Source: Nymphaea colorata (lineage: Eukaryota > Streptophyta > Magnoliopsida > Nymphaeales > Nymphaeaceae). From it: a stretch of 64,000 nt of DNA. Made by a program: the position numbers and the translations under genes. The notes under the pieces were generated by a model, which worked only from the letters and a program-made list of their open reading frames with translations, did no database searches and was not told where the DNA came from. Each line of letters begins with the position of its first letter. The stretch's first letter is position 1. Below, piece by piece: positions 1-10,639 of the stretch. The stretch lies in assembly GCF_008831285.2 (NCBI RefSeq), contig NC_045145.1, positions 21,778,040 to 21,842,039 of the forward strand. Reading direction: 5' to 3'.

Positions 1-955
1 TTTGTCGATGTGGTTTACCACGAAAATGCTCGCAATCTCCTGCATGAAGAGAACATATATCGGCTTGAATGTGTAAGATCTTGCACCTGTAGTCAACCTT
101 TTTATACCGTTCCTTTTTTGCCATTTGCATGCTGTGTGAAAGGGATGGATTGGACTGTTGCTGTCAGATAATGAGCCGATCATTGGTTTTTTGCAGTCTA
201 CAAATCCAAGCCGACTGTCCATCCAGCTGATGGATTATGGGCATGAAAAGCCTGAAGTTACTGCTGTTTCCATGGATTCTACATTTGCACTATATTTAAA
301 TAATGAGTTCTTGTCAGTCAGTCATGCCAGGAAAGAAATCCGCCCACTTTTCCTCAAAAGGTTTGCATTGTCATCAAAGAGTAATGTATGAAGGAGTGTA
401 GTTTTCTATTTATGTGACATTCGAAGGACACGTTCTCTTTTTTCAGGAACATGAGGAGATATTCATGCAGCGATGAGTATCTCTCTATTTCCAAAGCAAT
501 GGAAGGTGTTAGAATTGTTAATGGTTTGGAGTGCAAGTTATCCTGCAGCAACTCCAAGGTAATTCTTACTCATTTTAGCATGACTTGTATGAACTTGGAT
601 GTTCTGTTCCCTACTGTGGTGGTATTAAAGGGGTGATGGTTAGGAAATTTCATTTTATAGCACACAGCTGTTCTGCCAATATTTTGCTTAAAATGCATTA
701 ATGTTCCACTTTCTACATGTTTCTGACTTGTTTAACCTATTACAGTTCAATATGTATTAACCTATCTGATCAATTTGTTGGTTCTATGTTCACACATTAC
801 AGGCTTCTTATGTTCTAGACACTGAGGACTTCTTGTATCGTACCCGAAGGAAAAGGTCAAGTACACAAAGTAGAAGTTCGTCATGTCATGATCATGTGCA
901 ATCTGTCAATGCCTCGAAGTTAGAGAGGTTCCACAGATGGCTTGGTGGTTCATGA
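1..955 (+). CDS. 3' end of an unrecognised protein-coding gene (partial)
   Basis: The window opens inside a plus-strand gene. Coding-looking blocks are 1-72 (24 codons, ending at a GTAAG donor), about 197 to 312 or 380 (after a TTTTTTGCAG acceptor), about 450-556 (after TTTTTTCAG, ending at AAG/GTAATT) and 804-955, which ends in TGA with the tail RFHRWLGGS. The phases of blocks 1-2 and of blocks 3-4 agree. Joining block 2 to block 3 needs the donor at 313 (phase 2); the donors at 381 and 386 give early stops, so this junction is uncertain. Visible features are a basic stretch (RTRRKRSS) near the C terminus and serine-rich segments. I see no catalytic motif and do not recognise the family. It could be a decayed gene, but consistent splice sites at three borders favour a real one. 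Confidence 0.45.
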
Positions 956-2460
956 AGCAGTGCTTGATGAACAAAATTGGTAAATCCTAGCTTCTCCACA
1001 TCTCTGAGGTATTACATCGGGAAAACATTAGTGATGTATAAATATTTATAGCTTATGCTTTTGATGCAATTAACTCTCTAAGCTCAGTTATGCTTGTCCA
1101 TGTCACTCCTTTGAATTGAGTTGGGTGTAACCCTATGATTGGGTTCACATGGTCTTTCAATTTTGTTCTGAATTAAGATTGCATTCAATGAGAACCGCGT
1201 TTATGTTGATTTGTGGCCATTTGAGTTGTGGGTATAATCAGGCTGAAGAGAGCTTTAAACATGTTCTTGCCGAACTGCACTATTTCTCATGTTCCTCTTT
1301 TTGTGCATATTTACAGGATCTATGTGGTGGCCGGTACAGCTCTTCATCTTTGCATCAGTTGCAAGGGCAGAGCCTCTTGCTCGCGCAACTCTTGTAGGAA
1401 TCAAGAAAGGGAGATCCTTTGATGCACCACGTTAGACAATTCATTGGATGACAAAATGAGTAGCCGAAGCAGTATCGGAACACAACCTTCCTCCCTCTCA
1501 TTCTGCACATTAGTGAATGAGCTTCTCAGATGCGATTAGAATAACAAGCTGCAGATGTTCTCCATGAATATGGTGACATATGAAGTACTGAAGGCAGAAG
1601 CCGTGAATGTTGTACATAGCTGTGTAATGTAAACCGTAGTGATAGTCTTACCTGCTTCACCTACCTGAAGATGCAAGTGTATACGATCTGTCTTCTCCAA
1701 TTTATTGATGCTTCCATTCTAATGTTTCCGTGGATAAGTACAATAACAATGGTTTGGATAGAGGAGGGTTTATGGCGAGCGAGGATCGTATTAGATAGCA
1801 ATTAATTTTTCTTTTTACTGGTTGTCAGGCAAAATTTGCCTCTGATGTGAAAAATCTGGCAAGTTATATGATGAACGACAAGCTATAATAAGCTTGTGAA
1901 CCACCACGGGTATTCCCCCGTCTGTATCCGCTGGTATTTGAGGCTGGATTTGTTTATATGGAGCATCTCGACAGACTCGACAGAACCTTGGACACGAGCA
2001 CCATCAACGCGATCTCTTGCGCAGAGGTTCTAGGATATCGCTACTGTTCTCATTAGGGTGTTTCCTTTTTCTTAAACTTTGTGAGCAGAAGTATAGGCAA
2101 CGTTGACGACACCAAACGGGGTTGTCGCTATTGACATTTGGACCTCTCGTTTTGGAAGGTGGCATAGTGAACTGGGTTGTTAGCCAGTGGTTGTGTTCAT
2201 TGGTTTTTCTTTTATTTTTTTATTAAAAAAAAAAGTAATAAAAATTAATAAAAAAAAGTGAGACAGAATTTTGCGCTCCTGTACTATTTTGGTGATGGGC
2301 AGATATGATGTGTCAAGAAACAGGTCGATGAAAACCACTTAATAACAAAACACGGCAAAGTAAACAGGCGTTGATAACTTGTGCATGCACTTTGTTATAG
2401 GAATGTTGAATCTTAAAGAAAGAAAATTGAAAGGTGGTCTTATTTTAAGATTGATTCTGT
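956..2460. other. 3' UTR and downstream DNA of the first gene
   Basis: No convincing coding sequence. A donor-like site near 980 (TTG/GTAAATCC) and an acceptor-like TTTACAG near 1316 suggest a 3' UTR intron or an alternative terminal exon around 1317-1700. From about 1750 on I see only AT-rich DNA, including an A-rich tract at 2219-2260. Confidence 0.3.
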
Positions 2461-2462
2461 TT

Positions 2463-2577
2463 TACACACACGCTCACACACTACACACACACACACACAC
2501 ACACACACACTATGTGATCAGGGAACCATTGGATCACTACACACACACACACTATGTGATCAGGTAACCATTGGATA
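2463..2577. repeat. Compound (CA)n microsatellite with a duplicated non-repeat tail
   Basis: CA tracts at about 2463-2510 and 2538-2551 are each followed by the same tail (TATGTGATCAGG, A or T, then ACCATTGGAT). The array is therefore a duplicated module made of a CA tract plus a unique tail of about 25 bp, not a simple run. Confidence 0.85.
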
Positions 2578-2579
2578 AG

Positions 2580-3250
2580 CTGAAATCCACTGATATGCTG
2601 GATCAAGTTAAATGTTTCGATTAGAACAGTGGCTGGTACCTTACACAGCCAGGGACCACAGAGGTTTTATCTAAAAGGGGGTCACTTTAATGAATCCTTT
2701 GCCAGATCAAGCAGACATGAGGTAAAGTTCTGTCCAGGATCAGTTGCATTAAATTCTCTTCCTTAAACGCATATCTAGACTAGAACTGTTTAGGATCAGC
2801 ACATATCAAGCAAACATGAGGTTGAGGTCAGTTGCAGAAGTTGGGGGAGTTAGTGCGTTAGATGGGAAATTTAGCAAACTCCCTTGACTTTGCCTCTGTT
2901 AATCAAGATACGTGCTGGAAGGAAAGAGAAGGCCCCCACCTGGGCTTTTGACTGTTCATTTAATACTATTAGCTACAGGTTCTTTTATAATAAAACCGGT
3001 GGGGTCATCTGCCTAGTCTCATATCAACATCCGGAAAAGAAAAGAAAAACATATGAATGTGAGTTCCGTGTTCACGACTTAGAAATTAGGAAACAAAACT
3101 TGCTCTTTCAATCTGCAAGTGAGTTTCTTGTAGTGTTTCAGAATGAGTCCCTTATCAACTCATAAAATCTAATCAATATAAAAACATACATGATTGATTT
3201 TCATGTCTACTGACACGATCTGAAAAATAAAAAAGATACTTGAAGATTTT
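2580..3250. other. Intergenic DNA, nothing recognised
   Basis: A 93-codon open frame at 2884-3165 has no recognisable motif, no splice partners and ordinary AT-rich composition. I treat it as chance. No repeats or RNA genes seen. Confidence 0.4.
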
Positions 3251-3253
3251 TGG

Positions 3254-3794
3254 GTGAGCAGGAGGTTCACAACCCACTACCCAAAAAAGAAGCCCAAAGA
3301 CCTCCCTTCATCCCCCTTGCCTCCATGGTTCTCTGTTGCATCGGAGAATTGGGTGGGTAGGGTACGGTATACCCTTCAAGGAGTATAATGATCCCACCTT
3401 TTGCAATCTTAAAGAAGTAGTACCGATGGGAATCGTGAGCAGGAGTTCACAACCCACTACCCAAAAAAGAAGCCCAAAGACCTCTCTTCATCCCCATTGC
3501 CTCCAGGGTTCTGTGTTGCATCGGAGACTTGGGTGGGTAGGGTACGATATACCCTTCAAGGAGTGTAATGATCCCACCTTTTGCAATCTTAAAGAAGTAG
3601 TACCGATGGGAATCGTGAGCAGGAGTTCACAACCCACTACCCAAAAACGAAGCCCAAAGACCTCTCTTCATCCCCATTGCCTCCAGGGTTCTGTGTTGCA
3701 TCGGAGACTTGGGTGGGTAGGGTACGGTATACCTTTCCAGGAGTGTAATGATCCCACCTTTTGCAATCTTAAAGAAGTAGTACCGATGAGAATC
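3254..3794. repeat. Three tandem 180-bp units
   Basis: Units start at about 3254, 3435 and 3615, each beginning GTGAGCAGGAG. Units 2 and 3 are in exact 180-base register and almost identical. Unit 1 carries one extra G and more substitutions. Because 180 is a multiple of three, the plus strand keeps a 160-codon open frame across all copies with a 60-residue period (containing GWVGYGIPFKE). This is most simply a by-product of the period rather than a gene. Confidence 0.9.
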
Positions 3795-3846
3795 AAACCA
3801 ACAGTGCACCTTGTATAAGCCGGCTGCCTAACCAGTTATGCTACTG
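3254..3846 (-). mobile_element. tRNA-derived SINE-like element with amplified body
   Basis: Read on the minus strand, the head starts near 3846. It has a perfect box A-like TAGCATAACTGG (3832-3843) and, 32 bases on, a box B-like GGTTTGATTC (3790-3799, one mismatch to the core consensus). That is the internal polymerase III promoter layout of a tRNA-related SINE head. The body that follows, down to 3254, is made of three tandem 180-bp units. No poly(A) or poly(T) tail or target duplication was established. A true tRNA gene is unlikely because no acceptor stem is evident. Confidence 0.55.
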
Positions 3847-3958
3847 TCATTGATCCAAGGCACCTGTAGAGTTGTCTTCGCCAAAATGACTTGAAAGTTA
3901 TGCTACTGTCATTGATCCAAGGCACCTGTAGAGTTGTCTTCGCCAAAATGACTTGAAA
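3835..3958. repeat. 62-bp direct duplication at the SINE head
   Basis: The segment beginning GTTATGCTACTGTCATTGAT occurs at 3835 and again at 3897, ending with AAAATGACTTGAAA each time. It begins within the box A region of the SINE-like head, so the element's 5' flank was duplicated as well as its body. Confidence 0.9.
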
Positions 3959-5387
3959 ATATAAGCATCAATTTTAGGGTTTAGTATCTCCATTATTTAC
4001 AAAATATTATTTTGTAAGAGGACTACTGTCAATCTATCGACTCCTCGCAGGATGGTGGTTTCTAATCTTATGAACCGCTCTGCGTAGAAAATAAATAAAA
4101 GAGTTCCGCTATATCAAAAAAAGGTATAAGGCAGGAGCTATTTTCCCACAGTGTTGGAGCGTTTGCTTTTCCCAGTTAACTTTCCATGGTTCAACCCTCG
4201 ATACCAAAATTTGTAAGGATTCTACTAACATTGAAGCTTGGAAGCGTCGAAATCATATCGAAACCATAGCCACAAAAAAACATATTATTAAAAAAAACAT
4301 GTTTAAAACCTTAAAAGCTGGTCAACCGAATAAAATGGGAAAAAAAACACATTTTTTAAAAAGAATATAAAAAAACATGTTTTTCCAGTTTTTTTATGTT
4401 TTTAACTTTTTTTTTTTTTCATTTTTTTCTTGTTCTTTGCAGTTTTTAGTCACCAGATTTTTATTTACACATTCTTTTACATTTCATTTTTAAAACTTTC
4501 GCCACCTTTCTTTTTCTTGTCAAAAGATAATCCTTTTAAAATTTACCGGAATTTTCTAATTTTTTTCCCACATAAAAAAACAACTTTGCTGTCATATACC
4601 AGTACAAGTCCTCGAGATTTATAGCACGAAAAAGATATTTGTGGCTATAATCCAAACAGGTGGCATACTTGTGATGAGTTTTCAATGATACCAATCGCTA
4701 GGTCTCTATTTTTTAAAATCAGTTGATTAAAAAACAACTAAAAAATATTTAAGGTATTTAATAAAATGCTTGTTTTATTTAATTGCGAGTTGGCTAGGAA
4801 ATCACCCAGTTTGGATTACTAGAAACTCTGGTCACGAATCAGGGTTAACCCGAATCACTCTTGACTCGCCCTTGACTCAGTCAGATTCAGGCTTTTTCGA
4901 CGAGTCAAGGTTAACCCGAATCGCTTTTGACTCGCTGACTCAATCATCTGCGGATCAGAGTCCAAGTCATGCGTTCACTATGCTTTAATGTCCATGAAAC
5001 GTCTTTTTGTTTCGTGCTCTCTATTTTGGATTCAATTTTGAACAGAATAACAGCATGCAAACAGCCCGAGAAAGATCCGAGGCTAAATGATTTGCATTCT
5101 GTTTGCACTTGAATTCCTTTAATCCAGATTGATCCTTCGATTCAGTGACGAATTGACCTCCTGGATCATGTTACGAGCTGGAGTTCTTTTTTCGTTTCTT
5201 AGAGAATAAAATAAAAAAAGCTCTCGTCTAAATGTGGTTCACTTGCACTCCAAGTATCAATACCAACCTTACTTTTACTTAATATCGTGAGTCAACACTG
5301 ACGCATTCTATATAGTTGTTAGACATGAGGGTAAGTCATATACATGGGCAGTAAGTACTCATATGTGAGTACGGCATAGTATGTTGG
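3959..5387. other. AT-rich intergenic DNA
   Basis: Homopolymer-rich A and T tracts lie around 4270-4600. From 4840 to 4960 there is a loosely repeated motif (GGTTAACCCGAATC twice, each near a TTTGACTCGC- or CTTGACTCGC-like segment). No gene seen. Confidence 0.5.
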
Positions 5388-5412
5388 ATCGGTTCTGGGC
5401 CAGAACCGATCA
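5388..5412. repeat. 25-bp near-perfect palindrome
   Basis: Two 12-base arms, GATCGGTTCTGG and CCAGAACCGATC, flank a single central G. It could be a transposon footprint or an inverted-repeat junction; nothing nearby decides. Confidence 0.8.
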
Positions 5413-6277
5413 AAACCATAATTTTTCTTTTTGTTTCAAATTTTAAACATTGTTTTTATGATGTATTGGGTATGAATTTTGTTTTAAATTTGTGTTTTGG
5501 TGGAATTTTTGCACATATGTATGCATGTAGACTTGTGTATATATCTTGTTCAGACATACTTTTTTCTGCCAAACCCGTATATTCAGATTTTCTAAAATCG
5601 TGGTACTAATATTTGCTTCTCTGTACCTGTACCACATACCTATATGACTTAGATATGAGGTTTTTATATGAAAAAATATGTCTTATCATTCGATAATTAA
5701 AATGACAAGAATGAATTTGTCAAGACTTATCACAAGTCAGAACCCCGATATCGTTGACATTAACTTTCCCAAATACAGCCGGACTATACAAACTTTTTAT
5801 AAAATGGAATTGTAGCTGGGCACTACAAGGTTTTGCAATTCAGTCTCAACTTTAGCACAACTTTTATAAGCTCTGCTCGATCGAAAATTTAACTCAAACA
5901 AATTGAGTAAGTCAATTTGGTGATCCATGAAGTGGACTTAAAAAGTTCAATTAAGCTCAAACGGGTTGGCGCAACCGTCGGGTTGGGAGATGATAAGCGG
6001 CCTGTTCTCGTTTTGAATTTTCATGACATCAACCCTTTGTGCTATAAAAGGAGGCTATTGATGTGCAAGCTGAAGCATGGTAAAGGCGACACTCGGAGAC
6101 ACCAAAAACATGCCTTATATTTTGCGAAGATCAAGATCAACGATCCACCCCATTTAAGTTTCTTTTCCTCTCTAATGATTAGAGTAGTCATCATTTTCAG
6201 TCTGCCCTCAATCTCCTCTACTTACAACTAACCCCCAATTTTCTCAATCCCTATCTTGTTTAAGAGTTCAAATGACT
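5413..6277. other. Intergenic DNA with a TATA-like site
   Basis: GCTATAAAAGGAGG at about 6040 resembles a TATA box of the kind seen in LTR promoters, but I found no LTR boundaries, primer-binding site or polypurine tract. The 104-codon open frame starting at 5917 overlaps it and has no recognisable domain. Confidence 0.3.
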
Positions 6278-6279
6278 TA

Positions 6280-6360
6280 CACACATATATACATACACAC
6301 ATATACACATACACATACACACATATACACATTCATACACACATATACACATTCACACAG
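6280..6360. repeat. (CA/TA)n compound microsatellite
   Basis: Alternating ACACATATAC-type units with short interruptions (ACACATTCATACACACATAT). Confidence 0.85.
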
Positions 6361-7915
6361 GCACAAGCTGAAATTTTGCTCCGTCGTTTTTTAGGTGTGG
6401 AGACAACATAAAAGAAAAACTTATGGATATCGGACTGAGATCGAGTTGCGTGCACACAACAAATATACATTCATCAGAAGGGGGTTGGGGTATTTTAGAA
6501 TTTTTTTTATAAGGATAGGTACATTTTAAACTTTTAACATTTTTATAATACCCTTTTCATCCTTCCAAAAATCGTTTTTACTGTATCAAGCGTATTTTAG
6601 TTATTAACCTTTCCTATAAATGCACTTGTAAATTTCGCTGAAACTTCATAAATGTGTGCATGCCGAGCAGGTTATGTGCAAGATTTTTTTTTTCTTGCAT
6701 GGGGGTATGCAATGAACAAAATGTCTCCATTAAAATACAAAAAAGAAACTTTTTATAACGGCAAACAAGGATTGTGGACAAAAAATTAAAATGTCCTATA
6801 CATTATAAAAAAAAATCAAAAATACTCCCATTGTATACTGAATGGATGGACAGTGGTGTGCATGCAACTCAATCCAATGTGCATGTAGATTAGGAAGTAT
6901 TTGCTCAAACTTCACATCGTGCACATAGATTTTGGTAGTAGAGTTCTTCTTTTTCATTTTCCTCGTGTCTGCATTAGAGATCCGCAGAAAGCAGTGGCAG
7001 AGATCTCGTGGCTTCAGTTGCAGAAGAGACATGATTTATACAACTTGTGCCCATGTGAAGTTCACGTGAAGCATGATATAAGCCCATGGCGAAACACATC
7101 TTCAGAGGGGACATACTCAACAAGCTTTTTGTATTTTTGCAAAGTCTCTTTTGAGGAATGTGGACATGGAAAGACTCATAGATTTGCATGCTCTTTTGGG
7201 TGGAACCAAGATTTTCTTCAGCAACGAAACCAGATTTTCTTCAGCAACGAGCCCCAAAGGGTCTGCAGGTCGAGTCAATAAGAGCGACAGGTTGAGCCAA
7301 GAGGAACACGGGTTGGGCCAAACTAAAAAAAATTTGATTTTTTCAATATACTTTTTTTTTTTCCTGTGCTCCCCCCTAATAATCATCATGTTCACCTAAC
7401 AGTCGGTGGATTATTATAGAGAAAGAGAAAACCTAAGAAAGACCTTCACTTTAAATCGTGTGTATATATTGTATATGTTCTTTTATATTATTTTATGATA
7501 GGCTGGTCACTCAGGAGTCATTTGGCCTTTTTAGTTGGTATAACTATATAAAAAACATCCAAGTATAGTTGGATCAACTGGCTCAAATATTATTATGAGA
7601 TATTTAATTATCACAAAACTAGTAAGTCATTCAGATCGCATACTGGAAGAGCGCGATTCATGTACATGAAAGGGAAAAAAACCTAATTTGGTTTAGTGCG
7701 GCTAAGGTGGTTGAAATGTTAGTCCTAGCTGCCTAACTGTTTAACTTATCAAGGGAATTTAGCAACTCAGCCAAGCTGCACTTTTCTCCTCCTTCTTAAA
7801 ATATTATAAATCTTCATCATATTCTCTATCCTTTATTTGATGTAATTGAATCGGCGATTGGCGGCCAACAAATTCCTTATCGAAGTAGCATGAATAACTT
7901 GTTACTGTCTAGAGA
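6361..7915. other. Intergenic DNA, no gene supported
   Basis: Several overlapping 60-125 codon frames on both strands at 6796-7399 share no domain, splice sites or homology that I recognise. A short direct repeat (CAGATTTTCTTCAGCAACGA, with a partial copy just upstream) is present at about 7210-7250. Confidence 0.35.
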
Positions 7916-7922
7916 ATTTTCT

Positions 7923-8120
7923 AAAAGGTCGTTTGGCACCAATTACTTCAGCAAATCGTATAACATAGTATTTAATGAATCTATTTCAAATCTTGAGACA
8001 AAATTACTGAACAATAACAAGATGTTTTGGGTGCAAAACAACCCTTAAAAGATTAGAGAATACTACAAGGGACAATAACATTATTGTTTTGATTGTAAAA
8101 CAAACACCCCTCTTTCTAGT
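7923..8120. mobile_element. Possible MITE-like element
   Basis: The left end reads AAAGGTCGTTTGGCACC and the right end reads AACAAACACCCCTCTTT. The outer bases are loosely inverted (GTTTGG against the complement of AAACACCCC), as in Tourist- or hAT-type short elements. The interior is AT-rich and non-coding. Boundaries and target duplication are not resolved. Confidence 0.3.
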
Positions 8121-8684
8121 ACAAGAAAATTTGGTATCTTAAATGCTATCGGATGATTAAATTATAAAAATATATCACTAAAAATAGTTATTATATTGAA
8201 GTTAGTTATGTGTACCACCGGGTGTACAAAATATTGTGCACTTCCGCAAAAGTGAAAAATTAAAAACAGACGCTTTCTGAGAAAAAATTGCAAAACATTC
8301 CAACTTTTCCTTTTTTTTTTATGCATATATGTCAACCTATGGTTATTTTTATAAATGAACTTTTACATCGAGGGGTGTTCACATTTCCCCGATACTAATT
8401 ACTATTACTTCAAATATGTAATTTTCAAATTTTTTAACAATGCATTAATGAGAGGGCTTTTGTGGTTGGACAACTATATAACAAATTACTGCTCATCTGA
8501 TCGCTCTTCAGACTTACAGCTGCAAGCTGCAGGTGCTTCTTTCTGTAATTGAACAGAACCTTTCCTACACCAAAACAGGAAAAAGATAGCACAGCCTTCG
8601 GAGGAGGAGGAGCCACAAGCAAAAGGTTTACAGAGAACGAACAAGAAGTGACAGGAAGATTCTGCCTGTCATGAACACTCAAAC

Positions 8685-10480
8685 TCACATCCTGCTCGGG
8701 AACACGGAGCCGTGGGACGATGATGCCAAGGCCTTGGCCTTCTGCCTCAACACAGCCTTCTGCATCTTTCCCGTCGAGGTCTTGGGCAGCTCCCCAAACA
8801 CCACCGTCTTAGGCACCATGTAGTGAGGGAGCTTCTCCCTGCAGAAGGCAATAATCTCTTTCTCGCTTGTCCTCCCCTGGTACTCCTGCTTCAGGCTCAG
8901 GAAGGCACAGGGCGTCTCTCCCCAGTATTCGTCCGGCCGGGCCACGACGGCCGCCTCGTCGACCGCCGGGTGCCCATAGAGCACCGACTCAACCTCCACG
9001 CTGCTGACGTTCTCGCCGCCGCTTATGATGACGTCCTTGGATCTATCCTTTATCTCGATGTACCCATCTGGGTGCACGACTCCTACATCCCCGGTAAAGA
9101 ACCAGCCATCTCTCATGCACATGGCTGTGGCCTCTGGGTTCTTAAAGTATCCTAACATGAGGCACCCTCCTCTGAACACTATATCCCCCATTTTCCGGCC
9201 ATCTCTAGGCACACTCTTGAGCGTATCCTTGTCAACGACGTTCACTTCCGCCATGGATAGCGTCCCTACGCCCTGCCTGGCCTTTAGCCTGGCACGGTCT
9301 TCTGCAGGCAGACAATTCCAGCCTGGTTTCCATGCGCAGGTGACAGCTACCCCTCCCGTCTCCGTCAGTCCATACCCATGAGTTATCAAGAATCCGAGTG
9401 CCTCAACTCGCAAGAGAACGGCAGCCGGCGGCGGAGCACCGGATGTAAGGATATGGACCGGATGCGGCAGGTACCGCTTTTGGCCGGCGGGGAGTGAGTT
9501 GGCTTGGTTGGCGATCATGTTGAGGACGACCGGCGCGCCGCACATGTGGGTCACCTTGTGGTCGGATATGGCCGAGTGTATAACCGACGAGTCGAAGCGT
9601 CTCAGGCAAACGTTGGTGCCGCCGACGGCCGCCATCGCCCAAGGGAAGCTCCAGCCGTTGGCGTGGAACATGGGCAAGGTCCACAGGTAGACCGGTCGGC
9701 CGGCGACTCCCCAGATTACCAATGCATCGAGGGCGCTTAGGAAGAGGCTGCGGTGGCAATGAACGACGCCCTTCGGCTCGGAAGTTGTGCCTGATGTATA
9801 GTTGAGGACGATGGGATCCCAGTCGTTGGTTGGCCTCACCCATTTGAACAGAGGGTCGCCTCTCCTGATCAGCTCTTCGTAAGTAGCGATGATCTGAAGC
9901 CCGTTGATTTTCAACTCAGATCCATCGTCATCAGCATCTTCTTGTCCGATCGAAACCACCATCGGCTGCTTTCCGGATTGAACGGACACGAAGGCCATGG
10001 CTTCGGTGACGACCTGCAGAAATTGGTAGTCAACAATGGCAAGTTTCGCCTCGCCGTGAAGGAGAAGAACTGACAGCATCCGGGCGTCGAGGCGGGTGTT
10101 GATGGTGTTGAGGACCGCTCCGCACATGGGCACACCGAAGTGCGCCTCATACATGGCGGGAATGTTGGGGGCAACTATCGACACCTACGATACCGAGAAG
10201 CAACGCATAGATTCATAAGAGCAGTCCACAAGAAGTTGCAGAAATGGAAGAAAATGAAAGAGATGCGTATAAGTGTTGTTACCACGTCGCCCCTGGTTAT
10301 GCCGAGGGAGGAGAGAGAGGAGGCGAGCCTTAAGCATCTCTCCTGAGTTTGAGACCAAGTGTAGGTGGTAGTGTTGTAGATGATTGAGGTGCAGTCGCCA
10401 TACACCAGGGCCGCCCTCTCTAGAAAGTTGAGAGGAGTGAGTGGGACTGAGTTTGCAGAGCAGGGCTTCAACTGATCCAT
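8685..10480 (-). CDS. Peroxisomal acyl-activating enzyme (acyl-CoA synthetase), copy A
   Basis: This is an ATP-dependent ligase that would adenylate a carboxylic acid and transfer it to CoA. Two exons: 10480-10283 (66 codons, starting MDQLKPCSANSVPLTP) and 10184-8685, joined through a GTAACA donor and a TCGTAG acceptor in phase 0, giving 565 residues, the usual length for plant clade VI AAEs. Visible motifs are the AMP-binding P-loop YTSGTTSEPKG (about residues 195-205), GYGLTETGG, the hinge region GWFFTGDVG then IKDRSKDVIISGGEN, and the C-terminal catalytic-lysine motif LPKTSTGK. The last three residues, SRM, fit a plant PTS1 signal, so peroxisomal matrix location is expected. Family members in this clade include acetate, butyrate and benzoate CoA ligases; the substrate cannot be told from sequence. 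The frame is intact. Confidence 0.93.
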
Positions 10481-10570
10481 GGCGAGAGAGCGAAAGAGAG
10501 AGGTCTTGCTTCCTAATGGAGAATGAAAGAGAGGGAGAGAGCGTTTGTTCTGGAGTAGCTATGGCTTGTT

Positions 10571-10580
10571 CCTTTTTATA
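10571..10580 (-). promoter_or_regulatory. TATA box of AAE copy A
   Basis: The minus strand reads TATAAAAAGG about 90 bases upstream of the start codon, predicting a start of transcription near 10545. The 5' leader is CT-rich (complement of GAGAGAGCGAAAGAGAGA), typical of plant leaders. The same arrangement is conserved in copy B. Confidence 0.7.
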
Positions 10581-10639
10581 GAGCATTCTGCCATCATCGG
10601 TGCTCATGGGATCTGGTTTCGATGGCGCATGCATTCAAG

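Noticed and set aside
3336..3818. 160-codon open frame with a 60-residue repeat, as a repeat protein
   Set aside because: It exists because the 180-bp unit is a multiple of three. The opposite strand is also open for 60 codons, and a polymerase III head belongs to the same element.
3786..3846. Genuine tRNA gene on the minus strand
   Set aside because: Box A and box B are present, but I could not pair an acceptor stem or a normal anticodon arm, and the sequence continues into a SINE-like body.
6038..6052. LTR-retrotransposon promoter
   Set aside because: Only the TATA-like motif is suggestive. No paired LTRs, primer-binding site, polypurine tract or gag-pol coding was found.
5917..6231. 104-codon frame as a gene
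   Set aside because: No domain, no splice context, and it spans a TATA-like site. AT-rich chance frame is more likely.
6796..7399. Cluster of overlapping frames on both strands
   Set aside because: They overlap each other in several frames, and none shows a known motif or conserved structure.
9403..9843. Long alternate frames within the acyl-CoA synthetase genes (also 13065-13667 and the plus-strand frames there)
   Set aside because: Shadows of the GC-rich coding frame. The real frame carries all motifs and both copies keep it.
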